Assembly (NCBI GenBank): GCA_018524345.1
Contig: JADQAZ010000001.1
Coordinates: 1,116,001 to 1,180,000, forward strand
DNA length: 64,000 nucleotides
Reading direction: 5' to 3'
DNA from: Harenicola maris
GTDB taxonomy: Bacteria; Pseudomonadota; Alphaproteobacteria; Rhodobacterales; Rhodobacteraceae
The position numbers and the translations under genes are program-made. The notes under the pieces are model-generated. The model was not told the DNA's origin. It did no database searches and worked only from the letters and a program-made list of their open reading frames with translations. This document shows, in pieces, positions 1 through 9,392 of this stretch (position 1 is its first letter; each line of letters opens with the position of its first letter).

Positions 1-2
1 AA

Positions 3-1307
3 CAGCTGCCGTTTCGCCCGACATCCGCTCAGACCCGCGCCATGGCAGAGATCGCAGGCGACATGGGCGCGCCGATCCGGATGAACCGATTGCTTCAGGG
101 CGATGTGGGAGCGGGCAAAACGCTGGTGGCCTTTGCGGCTCTCGTCGGCGCGGTGGAGGCAGGCGGGCAGGGGGTGATGATGGCCCCGACAGAGATTCTC
201 GCGCGGCAGCATCTTGAGGGCCTGCGCCCCTTGGCCGAGGCCGCCGGTGTGGTTCTGGAATTGCTGACCGGGCGCGACAAGGGCAAGGAACGCGCCGCCA
301 AGCTGGCCGCACTTGCCAGCGGGAAAATCCAGATTTTGGTGGGCACCCATGCGGTGTTTCAAAAGGATGTGGTGTTCCGCGACCTGCGCCTGACGGTCAT
401 TGACGAGCAGCACCGGTTCGGCGTGGCGCAGCGGATGGAGCTTTCGGCCAAGGGCGCCGCGCCCGATGTGCTGGTGATGACCGCAACGCCCATTCCGCGC
501 TCCCTCAGCCTTGCGCAATACGGGGATATGGAGGTCTCGATCCTCGATGAGAAACCGCCGGGGCGACAGCCGATCACCACGGCCCTCGTGCCCGTCGCCC
601 GCATGGACGAGATCACCGAGCGGTTGCGCAAGGCGGTGGAGGAAGGGCGGCAGGCCTATTGGGTTTGTCCGCTGGTCGAGGAAAGCGAGGTCATGGATAT
701 GACCGCCGCGGAGGAACGGTTCAAACGCCTGCGCGCCGCCTTGGGCGAGGGTGTGGTGGGCCTTGTTCACGGGCAAATGCCCCCGGCCGAAAAAGACGCC
801 GCCATGGCACGTTTCGTGGCGGGGGAAACCTCGGTCCTCGTGGCAACGACGGTGATCGAGGTGGGCGTGGATGTGCCCAATGCCTCAATCATGGTGATCG
901 AGCGGGCGGAAACCTTCGGCTTGGCGCAACTGCATCAGCTGCGCGGCCGTGTCGGGCGCGGCACCGCGGCCTCGACCTGTCTGCTGCTCTATCAACCGCC
1001 GCTGAGCGAGAACGGCCAACGCCGCCTGTCGATCCTGCGCGAGAGCGAGGACGGCTTTCGCATCGCGGAAGAGGACCTCGAGATGCGCGGTGCAGGCGAT
1101 GTCATCGGCACCGCGCAATCGGGCCTGCCGCGGTTTCGGGTGGCGGATATGGAACGGCAGGCGGGATTGATGTCCATCGCGCAAAGCGATGCGCGAAAAC
1201 TCCTCCATGATGATCCGGACCTGACAACGGAGCGGGGGCAGGCGGCGCGTGTTCTTTTGTGGCTCTTGGAGCAGGACAAGGCAATTCGTTTAATATCAGT
1301 GGGTTAG
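3..1307 (+). CDS. recG: ATP-dependent DNA helicase RecG, C-terminal part (5' end outside window)
   Basis: RecG unwinds branched DNA and regresses stalled replication forks. The reading frame is open from the first bases, so the gene begins upstream and only the last 434 residues or so are here; the wedge domain is missing. Visible are the NRLLQGDVGAGKT Walker A motif, DEQHRFG (a DEQH variant of the DEAH-type Walker B), the TATPIPR motif III, and the helicase C domain with VIEVGVDVPNA and QLRGRVGRG. The tail carries the RecG-type MRGAGDVIGTAQSG segment. The next plus-strand gene is a tiny membrane peptide behind its own LexA-type box. Confidence 0.97.
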   Translation, partial: QLPFRPTSAQTRAMAEIAGDMGAPIRMNRLLQGDVGAGKTLVAFAALVGAVEAGGQGVMMAPTEILARQHLEGLRPLAEAAGVVLELLTGRDKGKERAAKLAALASGKIQILVGTHAVFQKDVVFRDLRLTVIDEQHRFGVAQRMELSAKGAAPDVLVMTATPIPRSLSLAQYGDMEVSILDEKPPGRQPITTALVPVARMDEITERLRKAVEEGRQAYWVCPLVEESEVMDMTAAEERFKRLRAALGEGVVGLVHGQMPPAEKDAAMARFVAGETSVLVATTVIEVGVDVPNASIMVIERAETFGLAQLHQLRGRVGRGTAASTCLLLYQPPLSENGQRRLSILRESEDGFRIAEEDLEMRGAGDVIGTAQSGLPRFRVADMERQAGLMSIAQSDARKLLHDDPDLTTERGQAARVLLWLLEQDKAIRLISVG

Positions 1308-1346
1308 CCTTGAGGCGTTTCATTGGAACGCATTTTGTTCGCGAAT

Positions 1347-1361
1347 GTTCTTAAAAAGTTC
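1347..1361 (+). promoter_or_regulatory. Candidate LexA (SOS) box
   Basis: The sequence is GTTC, seven bases, GTTC, exactly the direct repeat known as the LexA operator in Rhodobacter and other alphaproteobacteria. A further GTTC lies ten bases upstream (1337-1340). It sits between recG and the 40-residue peptide, 63 bases before that start codon, where an operator over a promoter would be expected. That it binds LexA is inferred. Confidence 0.6.
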
Positions 1362-1424
1362 TTTACAGGTGGGGTGCAGATATGAGAACAAAAGGACAAC
1401 AACGAAACACAAGGAACACCGCCC

Positions 1425-1547
1425 ATGTTCGCCAAATTCAAAACTCTCGCTGCCTCGCCCGAAGGCGCCGCCGCCCTTGATGCCATCGGGGTTCTGTCCC
1501 TTCTGGTTATCCTTGTCGGGGGGCTGCACCTGCCCAGCTTGATGTAG
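1425..1547 (+). CDS. Small hydrophobic membrane peptide, 40 residues, putative SOS gene
   Basis: This short frame starts MFAKFKTLAASPEG and continues into one hydrophobic stretch (about residues 21-33, IGVLSLLVILVGG) before ending HLPSLM. An AAGGAA ribosome-binding site lies about nine bases before the ATG. One basic N-terminal segment plus a single membrane helix suggests an inner-membrane peptide. A LexA-type box lies just upstream. Caulobacter makes a similarly small SOS-induced membrane peptide (SidA) that blocks division, but no sequence relationship can be shown here. Function is unknown and expression is inferred from the signals. Confidence 0.6.
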   Translation: MFAKFKTLAASPEGAAALDAIGVLSLLVILVGGLHLPSLM

Positions 1548-1711
1548 GAATTCCGTTTACTGCCCTGCGGTTCTGGCCGGGCCTCGCATCCTGTCCCCAA
1601 CACGATGATGCGTCGCTTTCCCCAAGACACTGCCTGTCCTTATGAGCGTTTTTCGGTGGGTTTGATCGCCTCTTCCCCGCCTATGCCCAGCCTGACAGAA
1701 CCGCACACCTT

Positions 1712-1748
1712 CGCCGCCATCCCTGCCAGGATGTGCGGCGATTTTTTT
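1712..1748 (+). terminator. Intrinsic terminator
   Basis: CGCCGCCATCC pairs with GGATGTGCGGCG (one bulged T) around a six-base loop, followed by seven T residues on the plus strand. It is the first plus-strand terminator after the small peptide gene, about 165 bases beyond its stop, so the message would have a long 3' tail. Confidence 0.75.
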
Positions 1749-1763
1749 GGCGTGATCAGGGGG

Positions 1764-2210
1764 TTAGGCGGCGCTCTGCGCCTCTTCCATCGCCTGCACC
1801 GTGGCCTCGAGGGCCAGCATGATGGAGGCGTGGCGGTTCTTGAAATCCCGCGCGGGCAAGAGGGCCTCGAGCCCGTCAAAGGGGGCCTGCGGCGGCGGGC
1901 CATCGGCGGTGAGCATGGCCTTCAACTCATCGCGGGCCGCGCCGACCTGCTCTGGCGTCAGGCCAAGAACGACGCTGCCAAGGACAGAGGCCGCAGCCTG
2001 ACCAAGGGCGCAGGCCTTTACGTCCTGCCCGAATTCGGAAATCACCCCGTCCTGCATGGAGAGGTCCACCGTCACGGTCGAGCCGCAAAGGGGCGAGCGT
2101 TTGCGCACGGTGGCGCCGGGGGCCTCGAGCCTCTCGGACAGGGGAATGTTCCCGGCCAAGGCCAGAATGCGCCCGGAGTAGAGTTTGATAAGATCGCTAT
2201 CCGCGCCCAT
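1764..2210 (-). CDS. Iron-sulfur cluster assembly scaffold-like protein (IscU/SufU family)
   Basis: A 148-residue protein of the NifU-N/IscU fold, whose members assemble Fe-S clusters on three cysteines. It keeps the first two (Cys42 in SPLCGST and Cys67 in VKACALGQ), but the position of the third is a histidine (His127 in NRHASI). The start MGADSDLIKLYSG was chosen because it matches the family N-terminus and does not overlap hisI; longer in-frame starts run into the divergent gene. The divergent pairing with hisI is, from memory, common in Rhodobacteraceae. Loss of one cysteine may mean a different cluster or target role. Confidence 0.85.
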   Translation of the reverse strand: MGADSDLIKLYSGRILALAGNIPLSERLEAPGATVRKRSPLCGSTVTVDLSMQDGVISEFGQDVKACALGQAAASVLGSVVLGLTPEQVGAARDELKAMLTADGPPPQAPFDGLEALLPARDFKNRHASIMLALEATVQAMEEAQSAA

Positions 2211-2274
2211 GGCGTTGCCCCTTTGCCTTGCCATCGATACATAGGGCCACAGCCGCGATTTGCAAAGGTGCCCG

Positions 2275-2646
2275 ATGGCCAATTCCACATTCGACCCCCA
2301 ATCCCTCAAGTATAATGACGCAGGTTTGATCCCCGCGATCGCACAGGACAGCCTGTCTGGCGAAGTCCTGATGATGGCATGGATGAATACCGAAAGTCTG
2401 GCCCGCACGTTGGAGACAGGGCAAGTGACCTATTGGTCCCGCTCGCGGCAGGCCTTTTGGGCCAAGGGGGCGACCTCGGGCCATGTGCAACGGCTGGTCG
2501 AGCTGCGCTTTGACTGTGACCGCGATTGCATTTTGATGCAGGTCACGCAGGTGGGCGCGGCGTGTCACACGGGGCGGCGGTCCTGTTTCTATACGGCTGT
2601 TGAAGAGGGCCAAGAGGTTGAAAAGATGAAACCTTTGGAGGATTAA
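2275..2646 (+). CDS. hisI: Phosphoribosyl-AMP cyclohydrolase
   Basis: HisI opens the purine ring of phosphoribosyl-AMP in histidine biosynthesis, a zinc- and magnesium-dependent cytosolic step. The protein is 123 residues, normal for a stand-alone enzyme without the HisE part. Signature blocks are WAKGATSGH, the metal-binding CDRDCIL and the zinc motif [12 protein letters not shown]. The start MANSTFD was preferred to an upstream ATG five codons earlier. The stop overlaps that of the convergent gluQ by four bases. Confidence 0.97.
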   Translation: MANSTFDPQSLKYNDAGLIPAIAQDSLSGEVLMMAWMNTESLARTLETGQVTYWSRSRQAFWAKGATSGHVQRLVELRFDCDRDCILMQVTQVGAACHTGRRSCFYTAVEEGQEVEKMKPLED

Positions 2647-3500
2647 CCCCTCGACAGGCCGATCATCTGGCGGATATCTTCGGGGCTCAACCCCTCGTTT
2701 CGGTAACTCTCGATCGAGCGCGCGTCGTCGCGTTTGGCAAGGCGTTTGCCGCTGTCATCGCGGATGAGGCGGTGGTGGTGGTAGAGCGGTGTGGGCAGGT
2801 CGAGCAACCGCTGGAGGAGGACATGGATCGGCGTGGCCTCGAACAGGTCCGCGCCGCGGGCGACCTCGGTGATCCCGTGGGCGGCGTCATCGACCACAAC
2901 GCTCAGGTGATAGGAGGTGCCCATGTCCTTGCGGGAGAGCACAACATCGCCGATCCCTTGGATAAACTGTTCTGCGGAAAGGGAAATTTCGCCGGTCTCG
3001 TGTTTGGGGCCGCTGCCGGTTTCGGTGAAATCAAGGGGGCCGAGGCTTTCCAAGGCGCGTGCGCTGTTGAGGCGCAGGTGGACCCCCTGCGGCAAGGGCC
3101 CCTCGGGCGGGACTTGGCGGCAGGTGCCGGGGTAGATCACGCCATCGGGGCCGAGGGGCGCGCCCTCTTGCGGGCTGGCGGCGGCGGCGGCGATGTCCTT
3201 GCGGGTGCAGTGGCAGGGGTAGAGCAGGCCTTGATCCCAAAGGGCCTGCAGAGCCTTGGTATAGGCGGTTTGATTGTCGGACTGGCGCAGCACGGGCAGG
3301 GGCCATGACAAGCCCAGCCATGCGAGGTCTTTGGTGATCAGAGCCTCCCATTCCGGGCGGGCGCGGGAGCGGTCAATGTCCTCGATCCGCAGCAGGAATG
3401 TGCCGCCCGCCTTGATCGCGCGGTCATGGGCAGTGATGGCAGAGAAGGCATGGCCGATGTGCAAAGGGCCGGTTGGCGAGGGCGCGAAACGGGTGATCAT
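2643..3500 (-). CDS. gluQ: Glutamyl-Q tRNA(Asp) synthetase
   Basis: A 285-residue truncated glutamyl-tRNA synthetase paralogue without the anticodon-binding domain. It attaches glutamate to queuosine at the wobble position of tRNA(Asp). It shows [14 protein letters not shown] (HIGH motif), the zinc ligands Cys96, Cys98, Tyr123 and Cys127 (PCHC and YPGTC) and the KRLAKRDD equivalent of KMSKS. Length and the absent C-terminal half separate it from GltX. It converges on hisI and lies just downstream of trmFO in the same orientation, consistent with a small tRNA-modification pair. Confidence 0.95.
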   Translation of the reverse strand: MITRFAPSPTGPLHIGHAFSAITAHDRAIKAGGTFLLRIEDIDRSRARPEWEALITKDLAWLGLSWPLPVLRQSDNQTAYTKALQALWDQGLLYPCHCTRKDIAAAAASPQEGAPLGPDGVIYPGTCRQVPPEGPLPQGVHLRLNSARALESLGPLDFTETGSGPKHETGEISLSAEQFIQGIGDVVLSRKDMGTSYHLSVVVDDAAHGITEVARGADLFEATPIHVLLQRLLDLPTPLYHHHRLIRDDSGKRLAKRDDARSIESYRNEGLSPEDIRQMIGLSRG

Positions 3501-3560
3501 CGCGCGGGTCTTGGGCCGCTAGGGTCTTGGGATAATTGGGTTTTCGCCATGGAAACAAGA

Positions 3561-4922
3561 TTACTCGGCGGCGGAGCTTTCGTCCAGAGCAGGCAGGCCG
3601 AGCCATTCGGACCACGCCGCTTTGGCGCGATCCGTATACATTTTATAGCGGTCCTTGCGGCCACGGCGACCGCCTTTGGCCTCCACCGGACGGAAGAGGC
3701 CGAAGTTGACGTTCATGGGCTGGAAGGTCTTGGCCTCGGCGCCGCCGGTGATGTGGCTGACCAAGGCGCCCATGGCGGTATCCACGGGCACGGGGGGCAG
3801 ATCCTGCCCCAGTATTTCGGCGGCGGCCAGACGGCCGGCGAGCAGGCCCATGGCGGCGCTTTCGACGTAGCCCTCAACGCCTGTGATCTGGCCCGCCATG
3901 CGGATGTTGGGCTTGGATTTCAGACGCATCTGTTCGTCCAGCAGAGTGGGCGAGTTGATGAATGTGTTGCGGTGGATGCCGCCAAGACGGGCGAAACGTG
4001 CGTTCTCCAACCCCGGAATCGTTTTGAAAACAGTGGTTTGCGCGCCGTATTTCATCTTGGTCTGGAAACCGACGATATTGTAGAGCGTGCCAAGGGCGTT
4101 GTCGCGGCGCAGCTGTACGACGGCGTGGGGTTTCACATCGGGCTGGTGCGGGTTGGTGAGGCCGACGGGCTTCATCGGGCCAAAGCGCAGGGTCTCGCGG
4201 CCGCGCTCTGCCATGACCTCGATCGGGAGGCAGCCGTCGAAGTAACCCGCTGTTTCGCCTGGTTTAAATGTGGTGACATCGGCGCTGAGGAGGGCGTCGA
4301 TAAAGGCCTCGTACTGCTCTTTGTCCATGGGACAGTTGAGGTAGGCGGTGCGCTCCTCCTCTGTCTCGCCCTTGTCGTAGCGCGACTGCATCCATGCGCG
4401 GGACATGTCGATGCTGTCGAAATGCACGATGGGGGCGATGGCGTCGAAGAAAGCGAGGCTTTCTTGCCCCGCCTCGGCGGCGATGGCATCGGCCAGAGCG
4501 GAGGATGTGAGCGGGCCTGTGGCGATGATGCAGGGACCTTCAGGAAGGCTTGTAACCTCCTCATAACTCACGGAAATATTAGGGTGCGCCGTGACCCGTT
4601 CGGTGACGGTTTTCGCAAAGGCCTCGCGATCCACGGCGAGGGCGGAACCGGCGGGCAGGGCGTTGGCATCGGCGGCGGCGATGATCACCCCGCCAGCGGC
4701 GCGCATTTCCCAATGCAGCAGGCCAACGGCATTGCCTTCGTCATCGTCGGAGCGGAAGGAATTGGAGCAGACCATCTCTGCCAGATCGCCGGTTTGATGG
4801 GCGAAGGTTTCGACCTTGGGCCGCATTTCGTGGATCACGACAGTGATGCCCATGTTGGCCGCTTGCCAAGCGGCCTCTGATCCGGCCATGCCGCCGCCGA
4901 TGATGTGAAGTGTCTGTGTCAT
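3561..4922 (-). CDS. trmFO: Methylenetetrahydrofolate--tRNA-(uracil-5-)-methyltransferase TrmFO
   Basis: TrmFO makes ribothymidine at position 54 of tRNA using methylenetetrahydrofolate and FAD. The 453-residue protein begins with the FAD motif [13 protein letters not shown], has the conserved cysteine Cys52 ([11 protein letters not shown]), the second cysteine in YFDGCLPIE and the [12 protein letters not shown] block. Length fits the family. It is followed by gluQ on the same strand 60 bases later. Short repeats with an 11-base period lie upstream. Confidence 0.96.
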   Translation of the reverse strand: MTQTLHIIGGGMAGSEAAWQAANMGITVVIHEMRPKVETFAHQTGDLAEMVCSNSFRSDDDEGNAVGLLHWEMRAAGGVIIAAADANALPAGSALAVDREAFAKTVTERVTAHPNISVSYEEVTSLPEGPCIIATGPLTSSALADAIAAEAGQESLAFFDAIAPIVHFDSIDMSRAWMQSRYDKGETEEERTAYLNCPMDKEQYEAFIDALLSADVTTFKPGETAGYFDGCLPIEVMAERGRETLRFGPMKPVGLTNPHQPDVKPHAVVQLRRDNALGTLYNIVGFQTKMKYGAQTTVFKTIPGLENARFARLGGIHRNTFINSPTLLDEQMRLKSKPNIRMAGQITGVEGYVESAAMGLLAGRLAAAEILGQDLPPVPVDTAMGALVSHITGGAEAKTFQPMNVNFGLFRPVEAKGGRRGRKDRYKMYTDRAKAAWSEWLGLPALDESSAAE

Positions 4923-4982
4923 GGGGCCTCAGATAGGGTTTGCGTGGCCCGTTGGAAAGGGCGGAAATTCCGATACACAAGC

Positions 4983-5012
4983 GATGCACATGTGATGCAC
5001 ATCCGATGCATA
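4983..5012. repeat. Three short direct repeats with 11-base period
   Basis: GATGCACAT occurs at 4983 and 4994 and a shorter GATGCATA at 5005, each 11 bases apart. They lie 60-90 bases upstream of the trmFO start, where a protein could bind on one face of the helix. No known factor is recognised. Confidence 0.45.
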
Positions 5013-5053
5013 CGATTTTGCAGATGGGCGGTTCGGGCGCCGCGGGCGGTGGG

Positions 5054-5120
5054 AAGGCTTTTGCAAAAGCCTTGGGCGCAAAATTTAATTTTGCGTCTCA
5101 AGCGCCGGTGGGCGCTTGAG
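5054..5120 (-). terminator. Cluster of three palindromes at the gyrA 3' end
   Basis: Read in the gyrA direction: a 10-bp stem (CTCAAGCGCC with GGCGCTTGAG, 5097-5120), then an A/T-rich stem around GCGCAAAAT (5076-5095), then a perfect 20-base palindrome AAGGCTTTTGCAAAAGCCTT (5054-5073). None has a clean T tract on the minus strand, so this may be a terminator, an mRNA 3'-end stabiliser or a dispersed intergenic repeat. Confidence 0.5.
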
Positions 5121-5144
5121 GGGTTTGTTGCGACTGTTTCGCGA

Positions 5145-7916
5145 CTATTCCGCGTTCGGCTCGCTGTTGGCCTCGGCGGTTTCGCCTTCGGTGACGTCCT
5201 CTTCGCCTTGGTCCGCGATGCGGGCGACGGAGACGACTTCTTCGCCTTTGGAGGTGTTGAAGACCTTCACCCCGCCTGCGCCGCGCGAGCGGAAGGAGAT
5301 GCCGTCAACGGGGCAGCGGATCGACTGGCCTTTGGAGGTTGCGAGCATGATCTGGTCTTCCATCTCTACGGGGAAGCAGGCGACGAGGTCGCCGCCGCGC
5401 ATGGCGCGGTCCATGGCCGCCACGCCCATGCCGCCGCGGCCGCGGACGGGATAGTCGTGGGAGGAGCTGATCTTGCCTGCGCCTTGGGCGGTGATGGTCA
5501 GGATCAGGTCCTCTGCCGCTTTCATTTCCTCGTAAAGCTCGACCGAGAAGTTCGGATCGGCGGGGGCTTCTTCCTCGTCGGTTTCCTCCTCGTTCACGCC
5601 GGCCATGGCGCGGCGCATTTTGAGGTAGGCGGTGCGTTGTTCCGAGGTGGCCTCGAAGTGGCGGATCACGGACATCGACACGATCTTGTCGTCGCCCTGT
5701 AGTTTGATGCCGCGCACGCCGAGGGAGGCGCGGGAGTTGAAGACCCGCACATCGGTGGTGCGGAAGCGGATCGCGCGGCCCGAGTTGGTGACCAGCATCA
5801 CATCGTCATCATCGGAGCAGATGCGCGCATTGATGAGTTTGACGCCTTCGTTCTCGTCCTCGAACTTCATCGCGATCTTGCCGTTGCGCATGACATTGGT
5901 GAAGTCCGACAGACGGTTGCGCCGCACGGTTCCGGCAGAGGTGGCAAAGATGATCTGCAGGTCGTCCCAGTCTTTTTCGTCGCGGTCCACCGGCATGATG
6001 GCGGCGACAGAGACGCCCTGCGGGATCGGCAGGATATTGACGATGGCCTTGCCTTTGGATGTGCGCGAACCCTGCGGCAGGCGCCATGTCTTGAGCTTGT
6101 AGACCATGCCGTCTGTGGTGAAGCAGAGCAGCTGTGTATGGGTATTGGCGACGAAGAGGGTGGTGACGACGTCATCCTCTTTGAGGTCACCGCCCGAGAC
6201 ACCCTTGCCGCCGCGGCGCTGTGCGCGGAAGTCGGCCAGCGGGGTGCGTTTGATATAGCCGGTCTGGGTGACAGTGACGACCATGTCCTCGCGTTCGATG
6301 AGGTCCTCGTCCTCCATGTCGCCGGACCAGTCGACGATCTCGGTGCGGCGCGGCACGGCGAATTTCTCGCGCACCTCTTTGAGCTCGTTGCCGATGATCT
6401 CCATGATCCGGTCGCGGGAGCGCAGGATGTCGAGGTATTCCTTGATCGCGGCGGCCAGGGCCTCCAGCTCGTCTGTGACCTCTTTGACGCCCATGGCGGT
6501 GAGGCGTTGCAGGCGCAGGTCGAGGATGGCGCGGGCCTGAATTTCCGAGAGGTTATAGGTGCCGTCCTCGTTGACCTTATGGGTCGGGTCATCAATCAGT
6601 TTGATATAGGGCACGATGTCATGGGCGGGCCAGCGGCGTTCCATCAGCTTCAGCCGGGCCTCTGCCGGATCGGCGGAGGATCGGATGGTGGCAACGATTT
6701 CGTCCACGTTCGTAACCGCCACGGCAAGGCCGCAGAGGATATGGGAGCGTTCGCGCGCCTTGCGCAGTTCAAAGGCCGTGCGGCGGGCGACGACCTCTTC
6801 GCGGAAGTCGATGAAGGCGCTGAGGAATTTCCACAGGGTCAGCTGCTCTGGCCGGCCGCCGTTCAGGGCCAGCATGTTGCAGCCAAAGCTGGTTTGCATC
6901 GGCGTGTAGCGGAAGAGCTGGTTCAGCACGACCTCTGCCGTGGCATCGCGTTTGAGTTCGACCACAACGCGCACACCGATCCGGTCGGATTCGTCCTGCA
7001 CATGGGCGATGCCTTCGATCTTTTTGTCTTTGGCGACCTCGGCGATCTTTTCGATCATCGTGGCCTTGTTCACCTGATAGGGGATCTCGTCGATGATGAT
7101 GGCAAAGCGGTCTTTGCGGATTTCCTCGACCCGGGTTTTGGCGCGGATCACGACGGAGCCGCGCCCCTCGAGGTAGGCTTTTTTCGCGCCGGAGCGGCCG
7201 AGCATGATGCCGCCTGTGGGGAAGTCCGGCCCCGGGATATATTCCATCAGGGCCTCGGACGACAGATCGGGGTTTTCGATCAGGGCGAGGGTGGCGTCGA
7301 TCACCTCGCCAAGGTTATGGGGCGGGATGTTCGTGGCCATACCCACCGCGATACCGCCCGCGCCGTTGACCAGCATATTGGGGAAGCGCGAGGGCAGGAC
7401 GGAGGGTTCCTGGTCCTTGCCGTCGTAGTTGTCTTGGAAATCAACGGTGTCTTTTTCAATGTCCGCGAGGATGAAGGCCGCGGGCTTGTCCATCCGGACC
7501 TCGGTATAGCGCATGGCGGCGGGGTTATCGCCGTCCATCGAGCCGAAGTTCCCTTGGCCGTCGAGGAGCGGCAGGGACATGGAGAAGTCCTGTGCCATCC
7601 GCACCAGCGCGTCGTAGATAGCGCTGTCGCCGTGGGGGTGGTATTTACCCATGACATCGCCCACCGGGCGCGCCGATTTGCGGTAGGATTTGTCGTGTGA
7701 GTTGCCGGTTTCGTGCATCGCATAGAGGATGCGGCGGTGCACGGGCTTGAGCCCGTCGCGCAAGTCAGGAATTGCCCGCGAAATGATCACGCTCATCGCG
7801 TAGTCGAGGAAGCTCGTCTTCATCTCGTCCGCGATATTGATTTGCGGCCCATCGTGCACCGAGGGGGCTATCGCGTTTTCGTCATTGTTTTCGGGGGTTT
7901 CTGGGGTGTCGCTCAT
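5145..7916 (-). CDS. gyrA: DNA gyrase subunit A
   Basis: GyrA cuts and rejoins DNA in the gyrase A2B2 complex that introduces negative supercoils. The 923-residue protein has the catalytic tyrosine Tyr137 (AAMRYTE) and the quinolone region [15 protein letters not shown]. Ser98 and Asp102 match the wild-type E. coli Ser83 and Asp87, so no classical resistance change is seen. The C-terminal domain contains the GyrA box QRRGGKG (about 565-571), which separates it from ParC. The start [10 protein letters not shown] was taken instead of a longer frame because homologues begin there. The acidic tail is usual for gyrase. Confidence 0.98.
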   Translation of the reverse strand: MSDTPETPENNDENAIAPSVHDGPQINIADEMKTSFLDYAMSVIISRAIPDLRDGLKPVHRRILYAMHETGNSHDKSYRKSARPVGDVMGKYHPHGDSAIYDALVRMAQDFSMSLPLLDGQGNFGSMDGDNPAAMRYTEVRMDKPAAFILADIEKDTVDFQDNYDGKDQEPSVLPSRFPNMLVNGAGGIAVGMATNIPPHNLGEVIDATLALIENPDLSSEALMEYIPGPDFPTGGIMLGRSGAKKAYLEGRGSVVIRAKTRVEEIRKDRFAIIIDEIPYQVNKATMIEKIAEVAKDKKIEGIAHVQDESDRIGVRVVVELKRDATAEVVLNQLFRYTPMQTSFGCNMLALNGGRPEQLTLWKFLSAFIDFREEVVARRTAFELRKARERSHILCGLAVAVTNVDEIVATIRSSADPAEARLKLMERRWPAHDIVPYIKLIDDPTHKVNEDGTYNLSEIQARAILDLRLQRLTAMGVKEVTDELEALAAAIKEYLDILRSRDRIMEIIGNELKEVREKFAVPRRTEIVDWSGDMEDEDLIEREDMVVTVTQTGYIKRTPLADFRAQRRGGKGVSGGDLKEDDVVTTLFVANTHTQLLCFTTDGMVYKLKTWRLPQGSRTSKGKAIVNILPIPQGVSVAAIMPVDRDEKDWDDLQIIFATSAGTVRRNRLSDFTNVMRNGKIAMKFEDENEGVKLINARICSDDDDVMLVTNSGRAIRFRTTDVRVFNSRASLGVRGIKLQGDDKIVSMSVIRHFEATSEQRTAYLKMRRAMAGVNEEETDEEEAPADPNFSVELYEEMKAAEDLILTITAQGAGKISSSHDYPVRGRGGMGVAAMDRAMRGGDLVACFPVEMEDQIMLATSKGQSIRCPVDGISFRSRGAGGVKVFNTSKGEEVVSVARIADQGEEDVTEGETAEANSEPNAE

Positions 7917-8109
7917 GTACCGCGTGGCCCTTTGGCTCTGTGCTATATTTTGTATCAGGTGTATAACAGAAACGCGATATGGGGTGCAATCCCGCAATGA
8001 AAAAGCGCCAGCAGCCGGGACGGAGGAGTGCTAACATACTGTTTTTGTTGAAAACCTTTTTTGGCTGCGGCAGGCTTGAGGGGTAAGATCAACAAGGCGG
8101 AGCAGTGTT

Positions 8110-8385
8110 ATGGAGTGTCCAGCGACAGAAACCGAAATGATGTTAAAGGGTTACGGGCTAACCACGGCGGAGTTTTTCTATCATATGCCCGATTACCAGC
8201 ATGTGTTGAACACCTTTATCTGGCAGGACTATGACGTGGCGCCGGACCATCCGCGATTGTTCAAGTTCATCGAGTTCTGGCAGGAGGAGATCGAGGGGCC
8301 GCTGCACTCTGTCCGCTTTGTCCATCGCCGCGAGGTCAGCGCCGGAGAGTGGCGCAATGTGACCGGAGAATTCACCCTGCATTAG
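8110..8385 (+). CDS. usg: Usg family protein
   Basis: A 91-residue protein of the alphaproteobacterial Usg family. Typical segments are LTTAEFFYHMPDYQHVL, FIWQDYDVAPDHPRL and LHSVRFVH. The family is short, soluble and of unproven function; the name comes from its position near trp genes in other species. A purine-rich GGCGGAGCAG precedes the ATG. It is divergent from gyrA, leaving about 190 bases for both promoters, and is followed by the accessory cassette. Confidence 0.9.
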   Translation: MECPATETEMMLKGYGLTTAEFFYHMPDYQHVLNTFIWQDYDVAPDHPRLFKFIEFWQEEIEGPLHSVRFVHRREVSAGEWRNVTGEFTLH

Positions 8386-8431
8386 GGGCTGGCCATCCTG
8401 AGTATCCTGCCCGAAGCGGATTATGCGATAG

Positions 8432-8460
8432 TTGACAAATTATGGTTAATGTCTGAATTT
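8432..8460 (+). promoter_or_regulatory. Candidate promoter of the accessory cassette
   Basis: A perfect TTGACA (8432-8437) stands in an unusually A/T-rich gap, with a weak -10 (GAATTT) after a 17-base spacer. It ends about 36 bases before the GTG of the first cassette gene. The -10 is poor, so this is tentative. Confidence 0.3.
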
Positions 8461-8496
8461 ACCGCCGTTGCAGGCTTATTTCCGCCTGAATGAACG

Positions 8497-8874
8497 GTGG
8501 AATTTTTGGAACGGTTTTCGAAAGAGCAGTGGTCAACATTCAATCAGATTTGGGCGGAGCGCGCCTGTATCGCCGATCTGGATCGTATCGCCAGTGATCT
8601 TGAAGATGTCGATCGGGTTCTGAAGGGGCAAGTCGAAGCCTACCGTAAAGCGGAGGACTTCGAGGTCTATCGACGTATCCGGAACCTGACAAATATCGAA
8701 AATTACCGGCGGATGCTCCTTGCGATTTACCTTCAACAGGGCATCGACGCCACGACGGACCCCAGTTTTTCATTTGTAATGGATCAAAACACGATGTCCG
8801 GTAACGCAAAGGCGCGGCATGTCAGTCTGATCGCTGCCTATATTTCAAATCAACAACGTAACGGGGCCGTATGA
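8497..8874 (+). CDS. Hypothetical protein, first gene of accessory cassette
   Basis: A 125-residue, probably all-helical soluble protein starting at a GTG (MEFLERFSKEQWSTFNQIW). No signal peptide, membrane segment or known motif is visible. Charged amphipathic stretches (IASDLEDVDRVLKGQVEAY, YRRIRNLTNIENYRRM) suggest a helical bundle. Codon use is clearly less GC-rich than in usg or dsbB, a sign of acquired DNA. Its stop overlaps the next start by four bases (ATGA), so the two are translationally coupled. It could be a small adaptor or chaperone for the second protein; that is a guess from gene order. Confidence 0.7.
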   Translation: MEFLERFSKEQWSTFNQIWAERACIADLDRIASDLEDVDRVLKGQVEAYRKAEDFEVYRRIRNLTNIENYRRMLLAIYLQQGIDATTDPSFSFVMDQNTMSGNAKARHVSLIAAYISNQQRNGAV

Positions 8875-9392
8875 ACCTAGCTCTTTCGCCGTCGCTTGCC
8901 TTTGGTCCGCCGGGATGGGGCGTTTTCATTGTCGGTTCTGCCCTGACGCTAGGCGCGGGTTATCTCTTGACGCGCGATGACACCCCGGCGCTTAGTTCGC
9001 CCAGAACAATGGAGGGAGCCGCCGCCACGCCTACGACCGAGGTCGATACCTGTAACGGGAATTGCCCCCGTCCTTATTCGATCCGGATTCATGCGCAGGG
9101 GTCTGATGTTGGCGGAACCGGGGGCAGCACAATCGGCGCTCCGGCGATTGTCCATCCAAACCTGCCGATTACAACAGCCGAAGGAATCCTTTTGTCGGGC
9201 CGAACCTGGGGAATGCTTGGGCGGCGCCAGCAAAGGGCGCGATCGGTCGCGAAAACGCGGCTTGAAGCATTCATTCTTGCCCGTCCGCCTGCCGGTTTCT
9301 TGGGGATGCGATCCTTTTATGGGACAGGTAGCAGCCGCAATATTCGATACGATCTAGACAGTTTTGGCCCTTCTCCCAACTTTATTGTGTGA
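8871..9392 (+). CDS. Hypothetical membrane-anchored basic protein, possible toxin
   Basis: 173 residues with one hydrophobic segment near the N-terminus (about 16-33), a low-complexity linker, a CxxxC pair (Cys61, Cys65) and a compact basic C-terminal region. That region has striking short motifs: RIHAQGSDVGG (His74), GAPAIVH, TTAEG, RRQQRARSVAKTR and YDLDSFGPSPNF at the very end. A C-terminal conserved domain after a linker and an acidic partner gene directly downstream resemble effector-immunity pairs. I cannot assign a known toxin family. It overlaps both neighbours by four bases. Confidence 0.65.
   Translation: MNLALSPSLAFGPPGWGVFIVGSALTLGAGYLLTRDDTPALSSPRTMEGAAATPTTEVDTCNGNCPRPYSIRIHAQGSDVGGTGGSTIGAPAIVHPNLPITTAEGILLSGRTWGMLGRRQQRARSVAKTRLEAFILARPPAGFLGMRSFYGTGSSRNIRYDLDSFGPSPNFIV

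Noticed and set aside
1605-2315. A 236-codon plus-strand frame after recG
   Set aside because: Opposes the IscU-like gene and crosses the terminator; codon pattern is that of an antisense strand.
3426-4880. A 484-codon plus-strand frame
   Set aside because: Antisense to trmFO, whose motifs are complete.
6138-7700. A 520-codon plus-strand frame
   Set aside because: Antisense to gyrA; high-GC shadow.
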